Positions 32,301 through 41,942 of a stretch of DNA of 46,813 nt are shown piece by piece. This DNA comes from Kiloniellaceae bacterium (GTDB lineage Bacteria; Pseudomonadota; Alphaproteobacteria; Kiloniellales; J153), in NCBI GenBank assembly GCA_021776215.1, contig JAJFGI010000361.1, positions 1-46,813 on the forward strand, written 5' to 3'. The first letter of the stretch is position 1. Every line of letters begins with the position of its first letter. The translations under genes were made by a program, and so were the position numbers. The notes under the pieces were generated by a model. That model was not told the DNA's origin. It worked only from the letters and a program-made list of their open reading frames with translations, and did no database searches.

Positions 32301-35300
32301 CTCCCAAGGGCGCCGAAGAAGCTGAGAGGCCGGACGGTGTCGTCACCGACAACCGCTTTCGTTGCGCGGGCCCCGAACGCGAAACGCAGGGGACCTCAGC
32401 GGAGCGACGCGCATCACCTCAGAACGAACCGCCGCCGTCAGTACTCAACAGGCTCAAGGGCGCCGGCTTCCCTTGGACGCTCCCGTATGACCACACGCGC
32501 GATAAGGCTTGGCAAGCGACCAACGCTCTCGCTGTTGATCGGGCGGAGCTTGCCCTTGAGCTTTGGCGGCTCGCCGAAGCAGGCGCGCAGGACCAAGGCT
32601 TAGCGGCGCTGGAGACCCTCGCAAGCCAGTTTCTGAATCTGAGCGACGGTCAACGGGCGCTGTTGGTGACGCCTCCGTACAGCTTGGCCGATGTATGGGG
32701 CCCGGCCGTTGCGGCGGCGGTAGTCGACGGATCGGGGCCAACGCTGGACTCTCTACGCGTCGCGGGAGAACTCAATTTTTCCGCTCTGGACGCAGCCCTG
32801 ACGTCCGTTTTTGTGAGCGGGGAGGGCGAGCGGACCTACGAGCTTCTTCCGGCGTTCTCCTGTGATGCCAGCGACGTTCGTCTCGTCGGAGCAAAGAAGG
32901 AGCTCTGCCGAATCCTCGACAGACTTCACCGCTTCGAGCGGCTGCGTCGTCACCTCGGCTGGCCCGTTCACGTTCTTGACGGTGCTCTGGATTGGCTAGG
33001 CGGCGAGCTGGGAGACGAGGTGCTTGTGGCGTTAGGCGCCCTGAAGTTCCTTGAGGCAAAGCTAGACGTGTCTCCTCAGCAGGTGCTGGCGCTCTTCCAC
33101 GACCCAAGCGCGACACGGCGAACGAGCCTCGTCGCCGGGAAGACTCACGAATCCAGCTTCAGCAAGTTGTTTGGCGACGCCGGGACGCAGCTGCCGTTGT
33201 CCGATGACCCCGAGGCGGCGATCTCTTTGATCTCGGGACTGTCTGGGGAAGAGCCGAGCGCCGTCCGGTTCGTCCTTGAGCAGGGATACGCCGACTCCGT
33301 CGACGAGGAATTGAGCGGGTCCGCGAACATCTTTGCGTTCGCTGACCCGCACGCGACGATCCGGCGAGCAGCCACAGCGACGTGCCGAGCGACACGGCTC
33401 GCGCGGGCCGTCCGTCTCCCTGCTGCCGACCTCGTCCACCTGATCAAGACGTTCGATGCCGATCCATTCCCGTGGCCGGGGAATGCCGTCCCACCTCAGA
33501 CGCGCATTCTCAATGCCGTCCGACTTCTGTCATTGGCGGATGAGTCCCGTTCGTGGCACCTAGATCCGGTCGATGTTCGCTATGTAGCCACGACCGATAG
33601 GTCCATTGAGCGTTCGCGAGGGCTCGATGCTGAGGTTGTGGGTCAAACGTGGTTGGCGTTGCTGGCCGCGGTTGCGGAGCGGCAGAGCAAACACGAGACG
33701 GAGTCGCTCAGTGGTCGGGCACTGCTTCGCCAGGCTCTCAACGAACTGCTGCGGCCTGCTTCTCCGGACGGTGCGACTGCGACGGCCCTCGAATCCACCG
33801 TTTCTCGGCTTATGGACTTGCTGTCGTGGCACGCCCTGTTCCCCGAGTTGCTCGACCATGCCGTCGCCCTCTTGCCGGCGAGTATCCCAGCCACCGAGTA
33901 CCCAGTGCCCGAGGAAGCGGCCGACGGCCTGTGGGATCCAATCGCTGGGCAGCTAGCGGGTTGGATCGAGGCAGGGTTCCCCGACGCGCGGGCTGATGTG
34001 CCCGCGGCCGACGACGATGAGACAACGGAATCCTGCGTCTGCCCGTCGGAAACTGGCGAAGCGACGGTCGCACCGCTCACAGATGGGGAGGAGGGGGCCG
34101 GCGTGCTTCAGGTCGACGTCGGCACGGCGGCCTACGCCACGGCGGAGGGAGACTTGTTCGCCGCGGCGCAACAGTATTTGGCGCTTGGGAGCGAGGCCGA
34201 CCAGACCGAACTCGTCGCATCTTTGGCGAATCTACTCTCTTCCCTTGGAATCGACCTGGAGCCCAGCGGGGTCGCCAGCCTGGCGGCACGCTACGTCCGA
34301 CGCGCCGTGGAATACGCAGCGAATTCGCATGCTGAGTCTCTCGAAGCCAGCGCACAGCTCTGGTCGGACGTCTTGTTGGTGGCGGCAACGCGCCGCGATG
34401 TTGAGGACTTGGTCGCTGCCGCATTGGCGTCGCTGTGCTCCGTCGACCAAGAGGTCGTTGAACTCCTGCTGAGGATCTTGTGCGAGCCCGACACGGAGTC
34501 TCCGCTGCTGCGCGCTTTCGTCGCTGAAGATGGAACGATCCCGAGAATCGCGCAGTCGCTTCCGACGGCCCACTATTCGCGACAGTCCGCGGCCGCCGAC
34601 GTGCTGCCGAATGAAGCGTGGGTTCGGGCCGAACCCAGCCTCCATCTCGACTGGACATCAACGCCTCCCCCTGACGGTCTGGGCGTCAACGAGTTCTCGG
34701 TGCAGCTCGAGGCGCGGTTCTCGGTCGACAGTTTGCTCGAATCTGGCCGCGCAGCCTCCCTCGTCCTGGGGACGACAGGCACCGCGACCCTGGGTCTCGT
34801 TGCGACGACCACGGACGAGACAGTCCTCATCGCCGACGGCGAGGGAGCGTTGGAGTTCATCGACGCTCCTGCTGGTCGCGTTGACACATTCATCGCCGGG
34901 CTCAGCGGACGGCAAGAACTGGTCACGCTCCGCGTTAGCTACGAGGCGCCTGCGGCCCCAGGCGCGGCGGTCCTTCGCGTGACTGCCCGTGCTGACGACG
35001 AAATACTGGAGACAGCCTGGCCCGGCAACCTACGGGACTCCATCCTGCTGCTCCACAAGGCCACGCGAGTCGTCGGCGCTGCCAAGCTACCCGCACAGAT
35101 TTGGCAGGCGCTCCCCACATCGTCGACCGAGATCGATCTCGATGCGCTCCCACTGAAGCCGACGGAACCCCGCTGGACTAACGCGTGGCTGCAGTTGTCA
35201 CGACTCCCGGAAATCTGGAGCCGACGCGCCTCGGACGACCTCTGGCCGGAACTGTTTGCGCTTGTCGGCGCAGAACCCCTGTCGTTTCCGGCGACGAGCC

Positions 35301-38300
35301 AGGCACTCCTCGGACTGTCCGATGGTGAAATCGAGCAGCTTCGGTCGCAATCGGAGCCCCAGTCTTCAGGCCCGCGGTTTCCTGTCGGTCGTCGACTCCC
35401 GCCGCGCCGGGCTTTGTTGCCCGCGCGCCCGCCCGCCCCACTTTCGCCAACGATGCCGGCGCTTGAGCCGGCGGCCGCGATGCCAACCGGGCTTACCGAC
35501 GCTCAGGTTGAGGGCCTGCGAGGCTTGGCAGTCGACGCGTCCGACCGACGGCGGTCTCGGCGTGACCCGATCCGCGTGCGGCAACTTCCGCAGGCTCTGC
35601 GGCTCATAGATCTGTCGCGGAGACTCGGTGTCTCGTTCACGGTGCTGCTCCGGTGGGACGAGCACACGAGTCGTGAGCGCTACGCTCACAGTGTCGGTGC
35701 ATTGCGGTCGCAGCTGCCTCAGCCCGGATGGTTTGAGGCTCTTGCCACCATCAACGACCCGGTTCGAGAACGCCTCCGCGACGCAATGGTCGCGTGGCTC
35801 ACCAGCCACTCCCGCATCGTGTCTCCGCCGGGTCAGCCGCCTTTGCAAACGGTGCCGCCATTCGAGTCAGCGGAGGTGCTGAGCGACTCGCTGTTCACCG
35901 ACGTTCAAGTTTCGTCTTGTCTGCAGACGTCTCGGGTTCAGTTCGCATATTCAGCAGTGCTGCGGTACGTCGATGCGATGCGCCTAGGCTTCGAGCCAGG
36001 ACCGCAGCCCGGCGAACGGGAGCGCTTCGAGCGAGAGTGGTCCTGGAGGCGGCAGTATCGTCTCTGGGAAGCCAATCGGCGGGTGTTTGTTCACCCGGAG
36101 AATTGGCTCGAACCGGACCTGCGGCCGGAAAAAACCGAGCTGTTCGGGCACTTCGAAGATGAACTGATGTCTCGCCCACTAACGTCTCGGGCCGGTGAGC
36201 GTGCTCTGGTCGGCTACGCAAAGGAGCTGGCTGGCATCGCGCGCCCCGAGGTCATCGCGATCGTCGACCAGCAGGAGCAGCCGGATCTTCATGTCCCCTA
36301 CGGGTTCCGGGACCCTGACCTCGCAGGAACGCACGTGTTCGCCCGGACGCGAACCCAGCCTCGGAAGATCTACTATCGGCGTCGTCATCCTACTCAAGAT
36401 GGACGTTGGACTCCTTGGGAGGAACTCCCGGCGGAGCTGCCCGGCACGCACTACCTTGCGGTCGTGGTGTTCGGACGAGTCCGGCTTATCGCGGCGACTG
36501 TTGAGGCTGTGAGCCCAAGCAAGCGCGGGAAGTGTGAACCCCCAGAGGCGAATGCGGGTCTCCCTGACTCAGGCGGGCCGAATCCGGAGACGGAAGTCTC
36601 CTTCACGTGGATGGATCGGCAGCACGGCCAGTGGACTCCACCGGCAAGCATGCAGCGATATAGCGTGACGGCGGAGCTTGAGGCCCAGGTCTCGCACGAG
36701 GAGATTTGGAACGCGAGCTTCCCATGGGGGGAGTTCGAAGCCCTTTCGTGGGATCTTGGCTTGCTCGACAAGTTAGACGTAAGAGTCAAGTTTGGAGCGA
36801 ATGGTCCGGCCAAGGGCAGCAAGCTGAACGTCAGTCTGAAGTCGGCTGGCAGCAGCAAGTTACTCAAGGCGTGGAAGGCACCGAGCAACTACGCGAACAA
36901 GACGCTCACGGTGAGCAACACCCTCGCTGAAAACGACGATGTCTCGAGCGCAGAAGACGTCCTGGGCATCCAGCTGGACTGGAGGCCCAGGACCGACCAC
37001 GTCGACTACTGGATAGCATATGGCATCGCTTTCCCCTTCATCGGGGAGCCGATAGCCACCGGGATCGCCGCGGCGATCATCGCGGACCAGGGGTTGGAGC
37101 GCGACGACGTCGAGATCACGGGTGTCTCGGTTGTGTTCAAGAATGATGCGCTTGGTCGAACCCTGCCGGCCATAGACGTCCCAATGGAAACCGACAGGAC
37201 ACCTGCGATGTCCCGGCGACCGAGCAAGAGTTCAGCGATCTTTGAGGCGAAGGACGGCTTCCCCGTTTGGCTGACGGCTGGTCCCAGATACGCAGGCATA
37301 TCGTTGGGGAGTGCTTGGCGGTACTTTGAGGCACAAGTACAGGTATCGCCTGACGCCATCCCGCCGCAGCCGTCGATGTTCGAGTCCTGCGCTACTCCAA
37401 AGCATCACTCGGTCGACCTTGGCCGTGCGCTCAGCCTAAGAGTCGAGCGTCTTGCTGACGACTCCTTCGACATTGTCGTCCGAGTAAACGACCGCACGTT
37501 CGAGCACGGCGAGGCAGCCACAAAGTTCGCGCTGACGAACGACGCCGTTGTGGCCAACCCAGAGACCTGTGCGTGGCGAGACAAGGGCTGGGTGGACGGT
37601 GCTCCGCTGTGTACGAAGCTGAAAACCCGCCCGAGAGACGCCCTGACGCTGCGTGTCTTTGCGGACGGAAGCTCGGCCCGTATCGCGTTTGGCTCGTCAG
37701 GACAAGTCGAGCATGAAGGCACCCGGCGGGATCGGCAGGACCTTGTGACCGAGAAGGCGTGCCTAGAAACGCCTTCGTGGATGTCCACTGCGTTCCCGAT
37801 GTACTGCTCAGGCACCCGAGCGGTATCCGCACCCACCTGCTACCGGCTCGTCGTACCGTCAGATGAGCCGGTGTCGAGTTTCCACGGCCCGAAGGTGGTC
37901 GACGAGGATAGCACCGAGGACCAGCTCGGCAGGACGTTCTTCGTTGAGCGTATCTGGGAGCCTGGACCGGAGAAAAAGAAGTCCGCGGGAATCGCAGAGC
38001 GCTGCTACAAGGTTCCGATCTTTGAGGGCCCGGAACCCGAGCTGGGGTGGGAGGAGCAGGTCCACGGCGCGCCCGTGAAGTGGCCCGAAGTCAACGGCCC
38101 GCTGACCCAGTCCCCGCCGGATTGGCGACTCGGGCCGGGTGGAAAGTTCGCCAAGATGCCTGGTCACGTGGTGCGCAGCTGGGACTCTGTTCCAGCCGGT
38201 TTTCCTCCCATCGTGGACTTCGAATCCGGTGGGTTCATGCAGCCAGTTGGAATTGACAAGGGATTGGCGCTCATGTCGGGCGGTACCATCGAGGACTGGC

Positions 38301-41300
38301 AGGTCGGCAAGAAATTCAAGGTCGAAGTTGTCTGTGTTCCGGCCGGGACGGCACTGGCTTTGAAAGCCACCCAGAAGATCGCGCTCGAGGAAGGCATCCG
38401 GTCGAGCAAGGGCCAGATGATGGTCGCTTCCAGCGGACAGTCGGAGAACCTCGTCGAGAAGTGGGCGTTCCGCACCTTCTGGCATCCGCAAGCCGTCGGC
38501 TTGTTGCGTACCGCTGAAGGGCTCGGGGTGCCGAGAATGTTGGCATACCGTAACCAGGCTCTCGATTCGTCGAGTGATCTGCAGGTCGAAGCTGCACGTC
38601 AGGATTTCTTCAGCTGGTATGACCCTTCCGGCGTCGTGTCGAACGATTGGCCGACCGCGAAGGTCGACTTCTCTGTCGATGGCGCGTACGCCGACTACAA
38701 CTGGGAACTCTTCTACCACTGCCCGTTGTTGATCGCGCAACGCTTGAGCGAAGCCGGGCGATTCGAAGAGGCGGAGCGGTGGTTCAGACTCCTATACGAC
38801 CCCACGCAAGGTCGGCTAGTGAACGACCCCGCGCTGGCCAACCAGACGTTCCCGCTGAGGCATGCCGAAGATCGACGCGTTGAGGACATGCTTCACCTCC
38901 TCGAAAGCGGGAGTGTCCGAGAAGAGTTCGAAAAGCAGGTCGAGCGGCTCAATCGATACCCGTACCAGCCGCATCTGATCGCGCGGCACCGTGTTTCCGC
39001 CTACCAAAAGGCGCTTTTTATGCGCTATCTCGATCATCTGATCGCATGGGGAGACATGTTGTTCCGACGCGCGTACGGGTCCGACAACCGCAGCGACCTA
39101 GAAACTGCCTCAGCTCGCTACGATCTCGTGGCCAAGCTCCTAGGGAAACGGCCCGACTCGATGCCGGATCGTACGGGGGGCACGGTCGGATGTTTCATTA
39201 GCCTCATCATGGGGTCGGGGGCTACGAGCATCGAGGACGTCCGGCTGTGGGATCCGGTCGCTCGCTTTTCCGAGCTCATCGATGGAACTCGGGTGACGAG
39301 TGGCCCGCTCGCCAACGACGGGGAGGGGGTGCCGGAACTGTATTTCTGCGTTCCGCACAACGACAAGCTCCTTGAGTACTGGGACACCTTGGCAGAGAGG
39401 CTCTCGAACCTCAGGAACTGCAGAGACATCGAGGGCGTCGAGCGGACCCTGTCTCTGTATGGCGCAAGGATCGACCCCGGACTGCTCGTCCGAGCGACCG
39501 CGGAGGGGCTCGACATCGACGTCTTGCTCGGATACCTGTCGGCTCCCCTGCCGCGCTTCCGCTTCACCGCGATGTTGCAGCGTGCCCGTGAAGCGGCCGA
39601 TCGCGCGCGCAGTTTCGGGGAATCGCTGCTGTCGGCGATTGAGAAGCGCGAGAGTGAAGGGCTTGCTCGGCTCCGAGCTGGCCAAGAGCTGTCGCTGCTC
39701 AAGGCGGTCAAGCTAGTTCGCAGCGAGCAGCTCGATGAAGCACGGGAGTCGCTCAAAGCCCTCCGGAAGTCGCTGGCAGCGGCCGAGGTGCGCCTGGACT
39801 TCTACACCTCGCGCGACCGCATCAGCTTCAAAGAACGGAGCGAGGGCGAGGCGCTGAGCGAGGCGGGCTCGGCCGAGCAGCAAGCAGCTTCTGCGGCGGC
39901 GACGGCGTCGGATTGGGCCTGGGTACCGAACCTTGAGATCACGGCGCGGGCGGGCGTTACGGCCACGCCACCGTACTACTATGCCGAGGCTGGCGTCGGT
40001 TCGAGGTACTCCGTCGGCGGCGACACCGGCGTCAAAGTCTACCAAAACAAGGCTGATGGACTTCGCAACGAAGCCGCGGCACAGAGGGTCAAGGCGGCTC
40101 TCGTTGGCCGGCAGGGAAGCTTCGACCGACGCTGGGAAGACTGGGAACTCCAGGCCGACCTGGCACGCAAAGACATTCAGCAGATCGGGCGGCAGATTAC
40201 CGCGGCAGAGATCCGAATCGCGATTGCCGAGATCGAGCGCGACAACCAACAGCTGCAGATCGACAACGCACAGGCAGTGGACGCCTTCCTGCGGGACAAA
40301 TTCACCAACGCGCAGCTATATCGGTGGATCGAGTCGCGCTTGTCGCGTGTCTACTACCAGCAATACCGACTCGCCTTTGACCTCGCACACAAGGCGCAGC
40401 GCGCCCTTTACTACGAGCTGGGATTGGCCGACGCACCCCCGCTGCCTGATGCATGGGACGCCCAGAACCGCGGGATGGAGGCCGCCGCGATGCTCCAGCA
40501 CGAACTTCAGAAACTGCAGCAGACGCACATCGACGCGTGGCGACGCGAGCACGAGAAGACAAAGATCTTCTCGTTGTATCGTCGACAGCCGTTGGCCTTC
40601 ATCGACCTGCGGGAGACCGGGTCATGTGTGTTCGAGATCGTCGAAATGGACCTGGACGAGGACGAGCCAGGGGACTACTTCCGGCGCATCAAGGCGGTCT
40701 TTGTCGATATCCCCTGCGTTCGGGGGCCAGACGTATCTGTGAACGCACGGCTGACCTTGCTGAGAAGCACGGTGCGGACGCAGTCTCACCGGGCAACCGA
40801 TCCCTACTATCCTCGCGAGGAGGGCTCAGACGGGATCGAGGACAAGCGTTTCCGTGACGACCCCGGTGGAGTCGACCACATCGTGACCAGCAGTGGCGTG
40901 AACGATGCTGGCCTCCACGAGGCAAACCTCGCCGATGAGACCCGGCTCCCGTTTGAAGGGGCCGGGGTCATCAGTACGTGGTGCCTGGAGCTGCCATTGG
41001 AAACAAATCTCTTCGACCGAGCCTCGCTGAGCGACGTCAAGTTGAGGATTCTCTACACGGGCAGGGCAGGGGCCGAGCCGGCAAGGGCCGCGGCTCTCGA
41101 TGCAAGACGGGCTACGATGGCGGATCGGCCCAAGCCTGTGATGTTCGACCTGGGGACCAAGGCGCCGGACGAGTGGCATCGTTTCGTGCACGGCGGCGTC
41201 GACGGGCACGAGCTGAACTTGAGTGTGACGCGGGATGACCTGCCGCGAGGCGTAGGCGACCCACGGATCGTTGCGACGGATGTTTGCTTCGAAATGCAGG

Positions 41301-41482
41301 ACGGCGAGACGCTTCAGGTCGTCGGCGGTGACGCAGTCGGGACGATTCGCTCCGAGCGCGGGATGACATGCCTCAAGCTTCGTTCGCCGTTGAGGCTGGG
41401 AGAAGAGTTGGTTCTCCGCCTTGCGGCTAACTCTGGCGTTCCGGTGCGAGCCGACCTGCTCGTCTGGCTGCGCAGCGAGTAA
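29354..41482 (+). CDS. TcA-type toxin complex subunit, oversized (4,042 aa)
   Basis: TcA proteins form pentameric pores that inject a TcB-TcC cocoon cargo. Seen here: an N-terminal extension with a carboxypeptidase-regulatory-like beta domain (about 255-440); the VRP1 signature FCECAHCRSIFGPAAYL (about 867-883); the ABC-toxin N-terminal signature RQYRLWEANRRVFVHPENW (about 2,232-2,252); a neuraminidase-like stretch (about 2,300-2,380); 'DYNWELFYHCPLLIAQRL' near 3,115; a long helical channel region (about 3,450-3,690) with a Gly/Tyr-rich tip; and a C-terminal TcB-binding domain with 'DEDEPGDYFRRIKAVFVDIPCVRGP'. Canonical TcA is about 2,500 aa; the extra length lies mainly before VRP1 and in the shell. 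It starts 40 bases after the encapsulin-like gene. It faces the TcB-TcC gene tail to tail. Confidence 0.88.
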   Translation: MSRHQLEVGEVWFGTNDAPVPSGPREVSTPSVTVGVSPVLEDPVVHVRYRRRGGTWKRLQLRPVRSGPEGQFLAATFPPLPSGARIEYAVFFRSGGRRPTAERRVGESLSFQVSGSPPRPSSPNATPAAPGPGRSGTPAAAVPELARSPVGERSQRDAALEPDREARRLSSNDVAASRLLEALERHGIGRLEELRKLSATDLRDLLDSAGPLASGASTNAELVGKTPVPKRGSRSGAAPESEAGSPEATAPADSARPPADHDGAISGLVLRPRGFSQLETIEIRAYADPDLSQEIGTSHCDVTGRFVVAVSRAAEARPAWFRWSTEEAFGRTPVFEPRLPGQPFWVCPYRLAVHPGAAGRLTRRSGRVLASTGAPVVGAQVWLVEHALRGCQYLTSTETSDDGSFRLAFPTDALLDAAQPDLRFLAFGGPARPLIASRSADLVLPVESVDVRSLYEDIGDAVRRHSHEGDPRLAPEQAAYIERRTGVSARAILAFERAQELALAAGADPAVAFALLRAPVAHDFEAMLLDSVHLGVVPSTVLSRPAQQSPGVAELSGDSGRLLDVMRGPELGGVWAEIKTPEERLALLRRWNDAATPDDFEDQLRTDAELRSAAPRLRRMLELSNTVGEAPELVKSLVASLPESEGLGTLATWSVGRWEHHLTEARITPVAAFGGGEDGLRAYAGHLSKRFAARYPLSAAGELALRSDRDFARLDHAKVVDTRAAATFGGIRSASRKKRTKKLHAAASIQAVAGQVEAASRLLEDGVGTARAAARMGRREFTSQFGEAFVGGEVDAAVAHTRARRTAALGNYAFVALAGNATAARGLASPELKGKQRERASEALKIRDPVELDRTWEELSGRFGRSFCECAHCRSIFGPAAYLFDMLLFLHRFTTAPEPHSMIGKRLLQTLMERRVDVLQLHLSCENTNVEVPQIDLVNELLWDLVDASAPEPSRPLPVVCQDNEEPIGPIECAADVPPSSSSPKGAEEAERPDGVVTDNRFRCAGPERETQGTSAERRASPQNEPPPSVLNRLKGAGFPWTLPYDHTRDKAWQATNALAVDRAELALELWRLAEAGAQDQGLAALETLASQFLNLSDGQRALLVTPPYSLADVWGPAVAAAVVDGSGPTLDSLRVAGELNFSALDAALTSVFVSGEGERTYELLPAFSCDASDVRLVGAKKELCRILDRLHRFERLRRHLGWPVHVLDGALDWLGGELGDEVLVALGALKFLEAKLDVSPQQVLALFHDPSATRRTSLVAGKTHESSFSKLFGDAGTQLPLSDDPEAAISLISGLSGEEPSAVRFVLEQGYADSVDEELSGSANIFAFADPHATIRRAATATCRATRLARAVRLPAADLVHLIKTFDADPFPWPGNAVPPQTRILNAVRLLSLADESRSWHLDPVDVRYVATTDRSIERSRGLDAEVVGQTWLALLAAVAERQSKHETESLSGRALLRQALNELLRPASPDGATATALESTVSRLMDLLSWHALFPELLDHAVALLPASIPATEYPVPEEAADGLWDPIAGQLAGWIEAGFPDARADVPAADDDETTESCVCPSETGEATVAPLTDGEEGAGVLQVDVGTAAYATAEGDLFAAAQQYLALGSEADQTELVASLANLLSSLGIDLEPSGVASLAARYVRRAVEYAANSHAESLEASAQLWSDVLLVAATRRDVEDLVAAALASLCSVDQEVVELLLRILCEPDTESPLLRAFVAEDGTIPRIAQSLPTAHYSRQSAAADVLPNEAWVRAEPSLHLDWTSTPPPDGLGVNEFSVQLEARFSVDSLLESGRAASLVLGTTGTATLGLVATTTDETVLIADGEGALEFIDAPAGRVDTFIAGLSGRQELVTLRVSYEAPAAPGAAVLRVTARADDEILETAWPGNLRDSILLLHKATRVVGAAKLPAQIWQALPTSSTEIDLDALPLKPTEPRWTNAWLQLSRLPEIWSRRASDDLWPELFALVGAEPLSFPATSQALLGLSDGEIEQLRSQSEPQSSGPRFPVGRRLPPRRALLPARPPAPLSPTMPALEPAAAMPTGLTDAQVEGLRGLAVDASDRRRSRRDPIRVRQLPQALRLIDLSRRLGVSFTVLLRWDEHTSRERYAHSVGALRSQLPQPGWFEALATINDPVRERLRDAMVAWLTSHSRIVSPPGQPPLQTVPPFESAEVLSDSLFTDVQVSSCLQTSRVQFAYSAVLRYVDAMRLGFEPGPQPGERERFEREWSWRRQYRLWEANRRVFVHPENWLEPDLRPEKTELFGHFEDELMSRPLTSRAGERALVGYAKELAGIARPEVIAIVDQQEQPDLHVPYGFRDPDLAGTHVFARTRTQPRKIYYRRRHPTQDGRWTPWEELPAELPGTHYLAVVVFGRVRLIAATVEAVSPSKRGKCEPPEANAGLPDSGGPNPETEVSFTWMDRQHGQWTPPASMQRYSVTAELEAQVSHEEIWNASFPWGEFEALSWDLGLLDKLDVRVKFGANGPAKGSKLNVSLKSAGSSKLLKAWKAPSNYANKTLTVSNTLAENDDVSSAEDVLGIQLDWRPRTDHVDYWIAYGIAFPFIGEPIATGIAAAIIADQGLERDDVEITGVSVVFKNDALGRTLPAIDVPMETDRTPAMSRRPSKSSAIFEAKDGFPVWLTAGPRYAGISLGSAWRYFEAQVQVSPDAIPPQPSMFESCATPKHHSVDLGRALSLRVERLADDSFDIVVRVNDRTFEHGEAATKFALTNDAVVANPETCAWRDKGWVDGAPLCTKLKTRPRDALTLRVFADGSSARIAFGSSGQVEHEGTRRDRQDLVTEKACLETPSWMSTAFPMYCSGTRAVSAPTCYRLVVPSDEPVSSFHGPKVVDEDSTEDQLGRTFFVERIWEPGPEKKKSAGIAERCYKVPIFEGPEPELGWEEQVHGAPVKWPEVNGPLTQSPPDWRLGPGGKFAKMPGHVVRSWDSVPAGFPPIVDFESGGFMQPVGIDKGLALMSGGTIEDWQVGKKFKVEVVCVPAGTALALKATQKIALEEGIRSSKGQMMVASSGQSENLVEKWAFRTFWHPQAVGLLRTAEGLGVPRMLAYRNQALDSSSDLQVEAARQDFFSWYDPSGVVSNDWPTAKVDFSVDGAYADYNWELFYHCPLLIAQRLSEAGRFEEAERWFRLLYDPTQGRLVNDPALANQTFPLRHAEDRRVEDMLHLLESGSVREEFEKQVERLNRYPYQPHLIARHRVSAYQKALFMRYLDHLIAWGDMLFRRAYGSDNRSDLETASARYDLVAKLLGKRPDSMPDRTGGTVGCFISLIMGSGATSIEDVRLWDPVARFSELIDGTRVTSGPLANDGEGVPELYFCVPHNDKLLEYWDTLAERLSNLRNCRDIEGVERTLSLYGARIDPGLLVRATAEGLDIDVLLGYLSAPLPRFRFTAMLQRAREAADRARSFGESLLSAIEKRESEGLARLRAGQELSLLKAVKLVRSEQLDEARESLKALRKSLAAAEVRLDFYTSRDRISFKERSEGEALSEAGSAEQQAASAAATASDWAWVPNLEITARAGVTATPPYYYAEAGVGSRYSVGGDTGVKVYQNKADGLRNEAAAQRVKAALVGRQGSFDRRWEDWELQADLARKDIQQIGRQITAAEIRIAIAEIERDNQQLQIDNAQAVDAFLRDKFTNAQLYRWIESRLSRVYYQQYRLAFDLAHKAQRALYYELGLADAPPLPDAWDAQNRGMEAAAMLQHELQKLQQTHIDAWRREHEKTKIFSLYRRQPLAFIDLRETGSCVFEIVEMDLDEDEPGDYFRRIKAVFVDIPCVRGPDVSVNARLTLLRSTVRTQSHRATDPYYPREEGSDGIEDKRFRDDPGGVDHIVTSSGVNDAGLHEANLADETRLPFEGAGVISTWCLELPLETNLFDRASLSDVKLRILYTGRAGAEPARAAALDARRATMADRPKPVMFDLGTKAPDEWHRFVHGGVDGHELNLSVTRDDLPRGVGDPRIVATDVCFEMQDGETLQVVGGDAVGTIRSERGMTCLKLRSPLRLGEELVLRLAANSGVPVRADLLVWLRSE

Positions 41483-41530
41483 GCTGGTGCGGTGCTCTAG
41501 CGCTTTCCTCCCTTCCTCCGCGCGGCTTCG

Positions 41531-41941
41531 CTACTTTGGCAGGCTAGCCTGGTAGCGCTCAAGGAACGCGGCGAGGTCTTCCGTCAATCCTGCGAAGTCG
41601 ATCTCTCTGGCCAGCGCGTTCCCCGATGACTGAAGCACTGCCGGAGCGTCGGCGACTGCAGTGGCTATTCTCTCCTCCAAGTTGCTTCTGTCGTCCAGCG
41701 TGCATCCGATATCGATAGAGATGTACTTGCCGCCGACGTCGACATCTACGTTACCGGCCCCAGACAGCCCGTACTTGCTGATGTCGCCATCAACCCGCAG
41801 CACGAATGCAAGCTTCCGCACCGGGAACGCTCGGATACCTCCGCCGCCGCTCGCGGCCCGAAGCGCCTTGAAGTGTGGGAGCACGGCCTGCGCGGCGTCC
41901 CTGCCACCGAACTGAGCGGAGACGTCAAGTACGGCCCTCAT
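41531..41941 (-). CDS. Candidate immunity protein for the Tc/Rhs toxin
   Basis: A 136-aa protein whose ATG lies one base after the TcB-TcC stop codon on the same strand (TGA-G-ATG), the usual place of immunity genes behind polymorphic toxins. It is a mixed alpha/beta soluble chain (AVLDVSAQFGGRDAAQAVLPHFKALRA, KLAFVLRVDGDISKYG, VDVDVGGKYISIDIGC, ending in a helical DLAAFLERYQ) with no signal peptide, so cytoplasmic. No immunity family is recognised; the call rests on position, size and solubility. Tc toxins acting on animals normally have no such gene. Confidence 0.6.
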   Translation of the reverse strand: MRAVLDVSAQFGGRDAAQAVLPHFKALRAASGGGGIRAFPVRKLAFVLRVDGDISKYGLSGAGNVDVDVGGKYISIDIGCTLDDRSNLEERIATAVADAPAVLQSSGNALAREIDFAGLTEDLAAFLERYQASLPK

Positions 41942-41942
41942 C

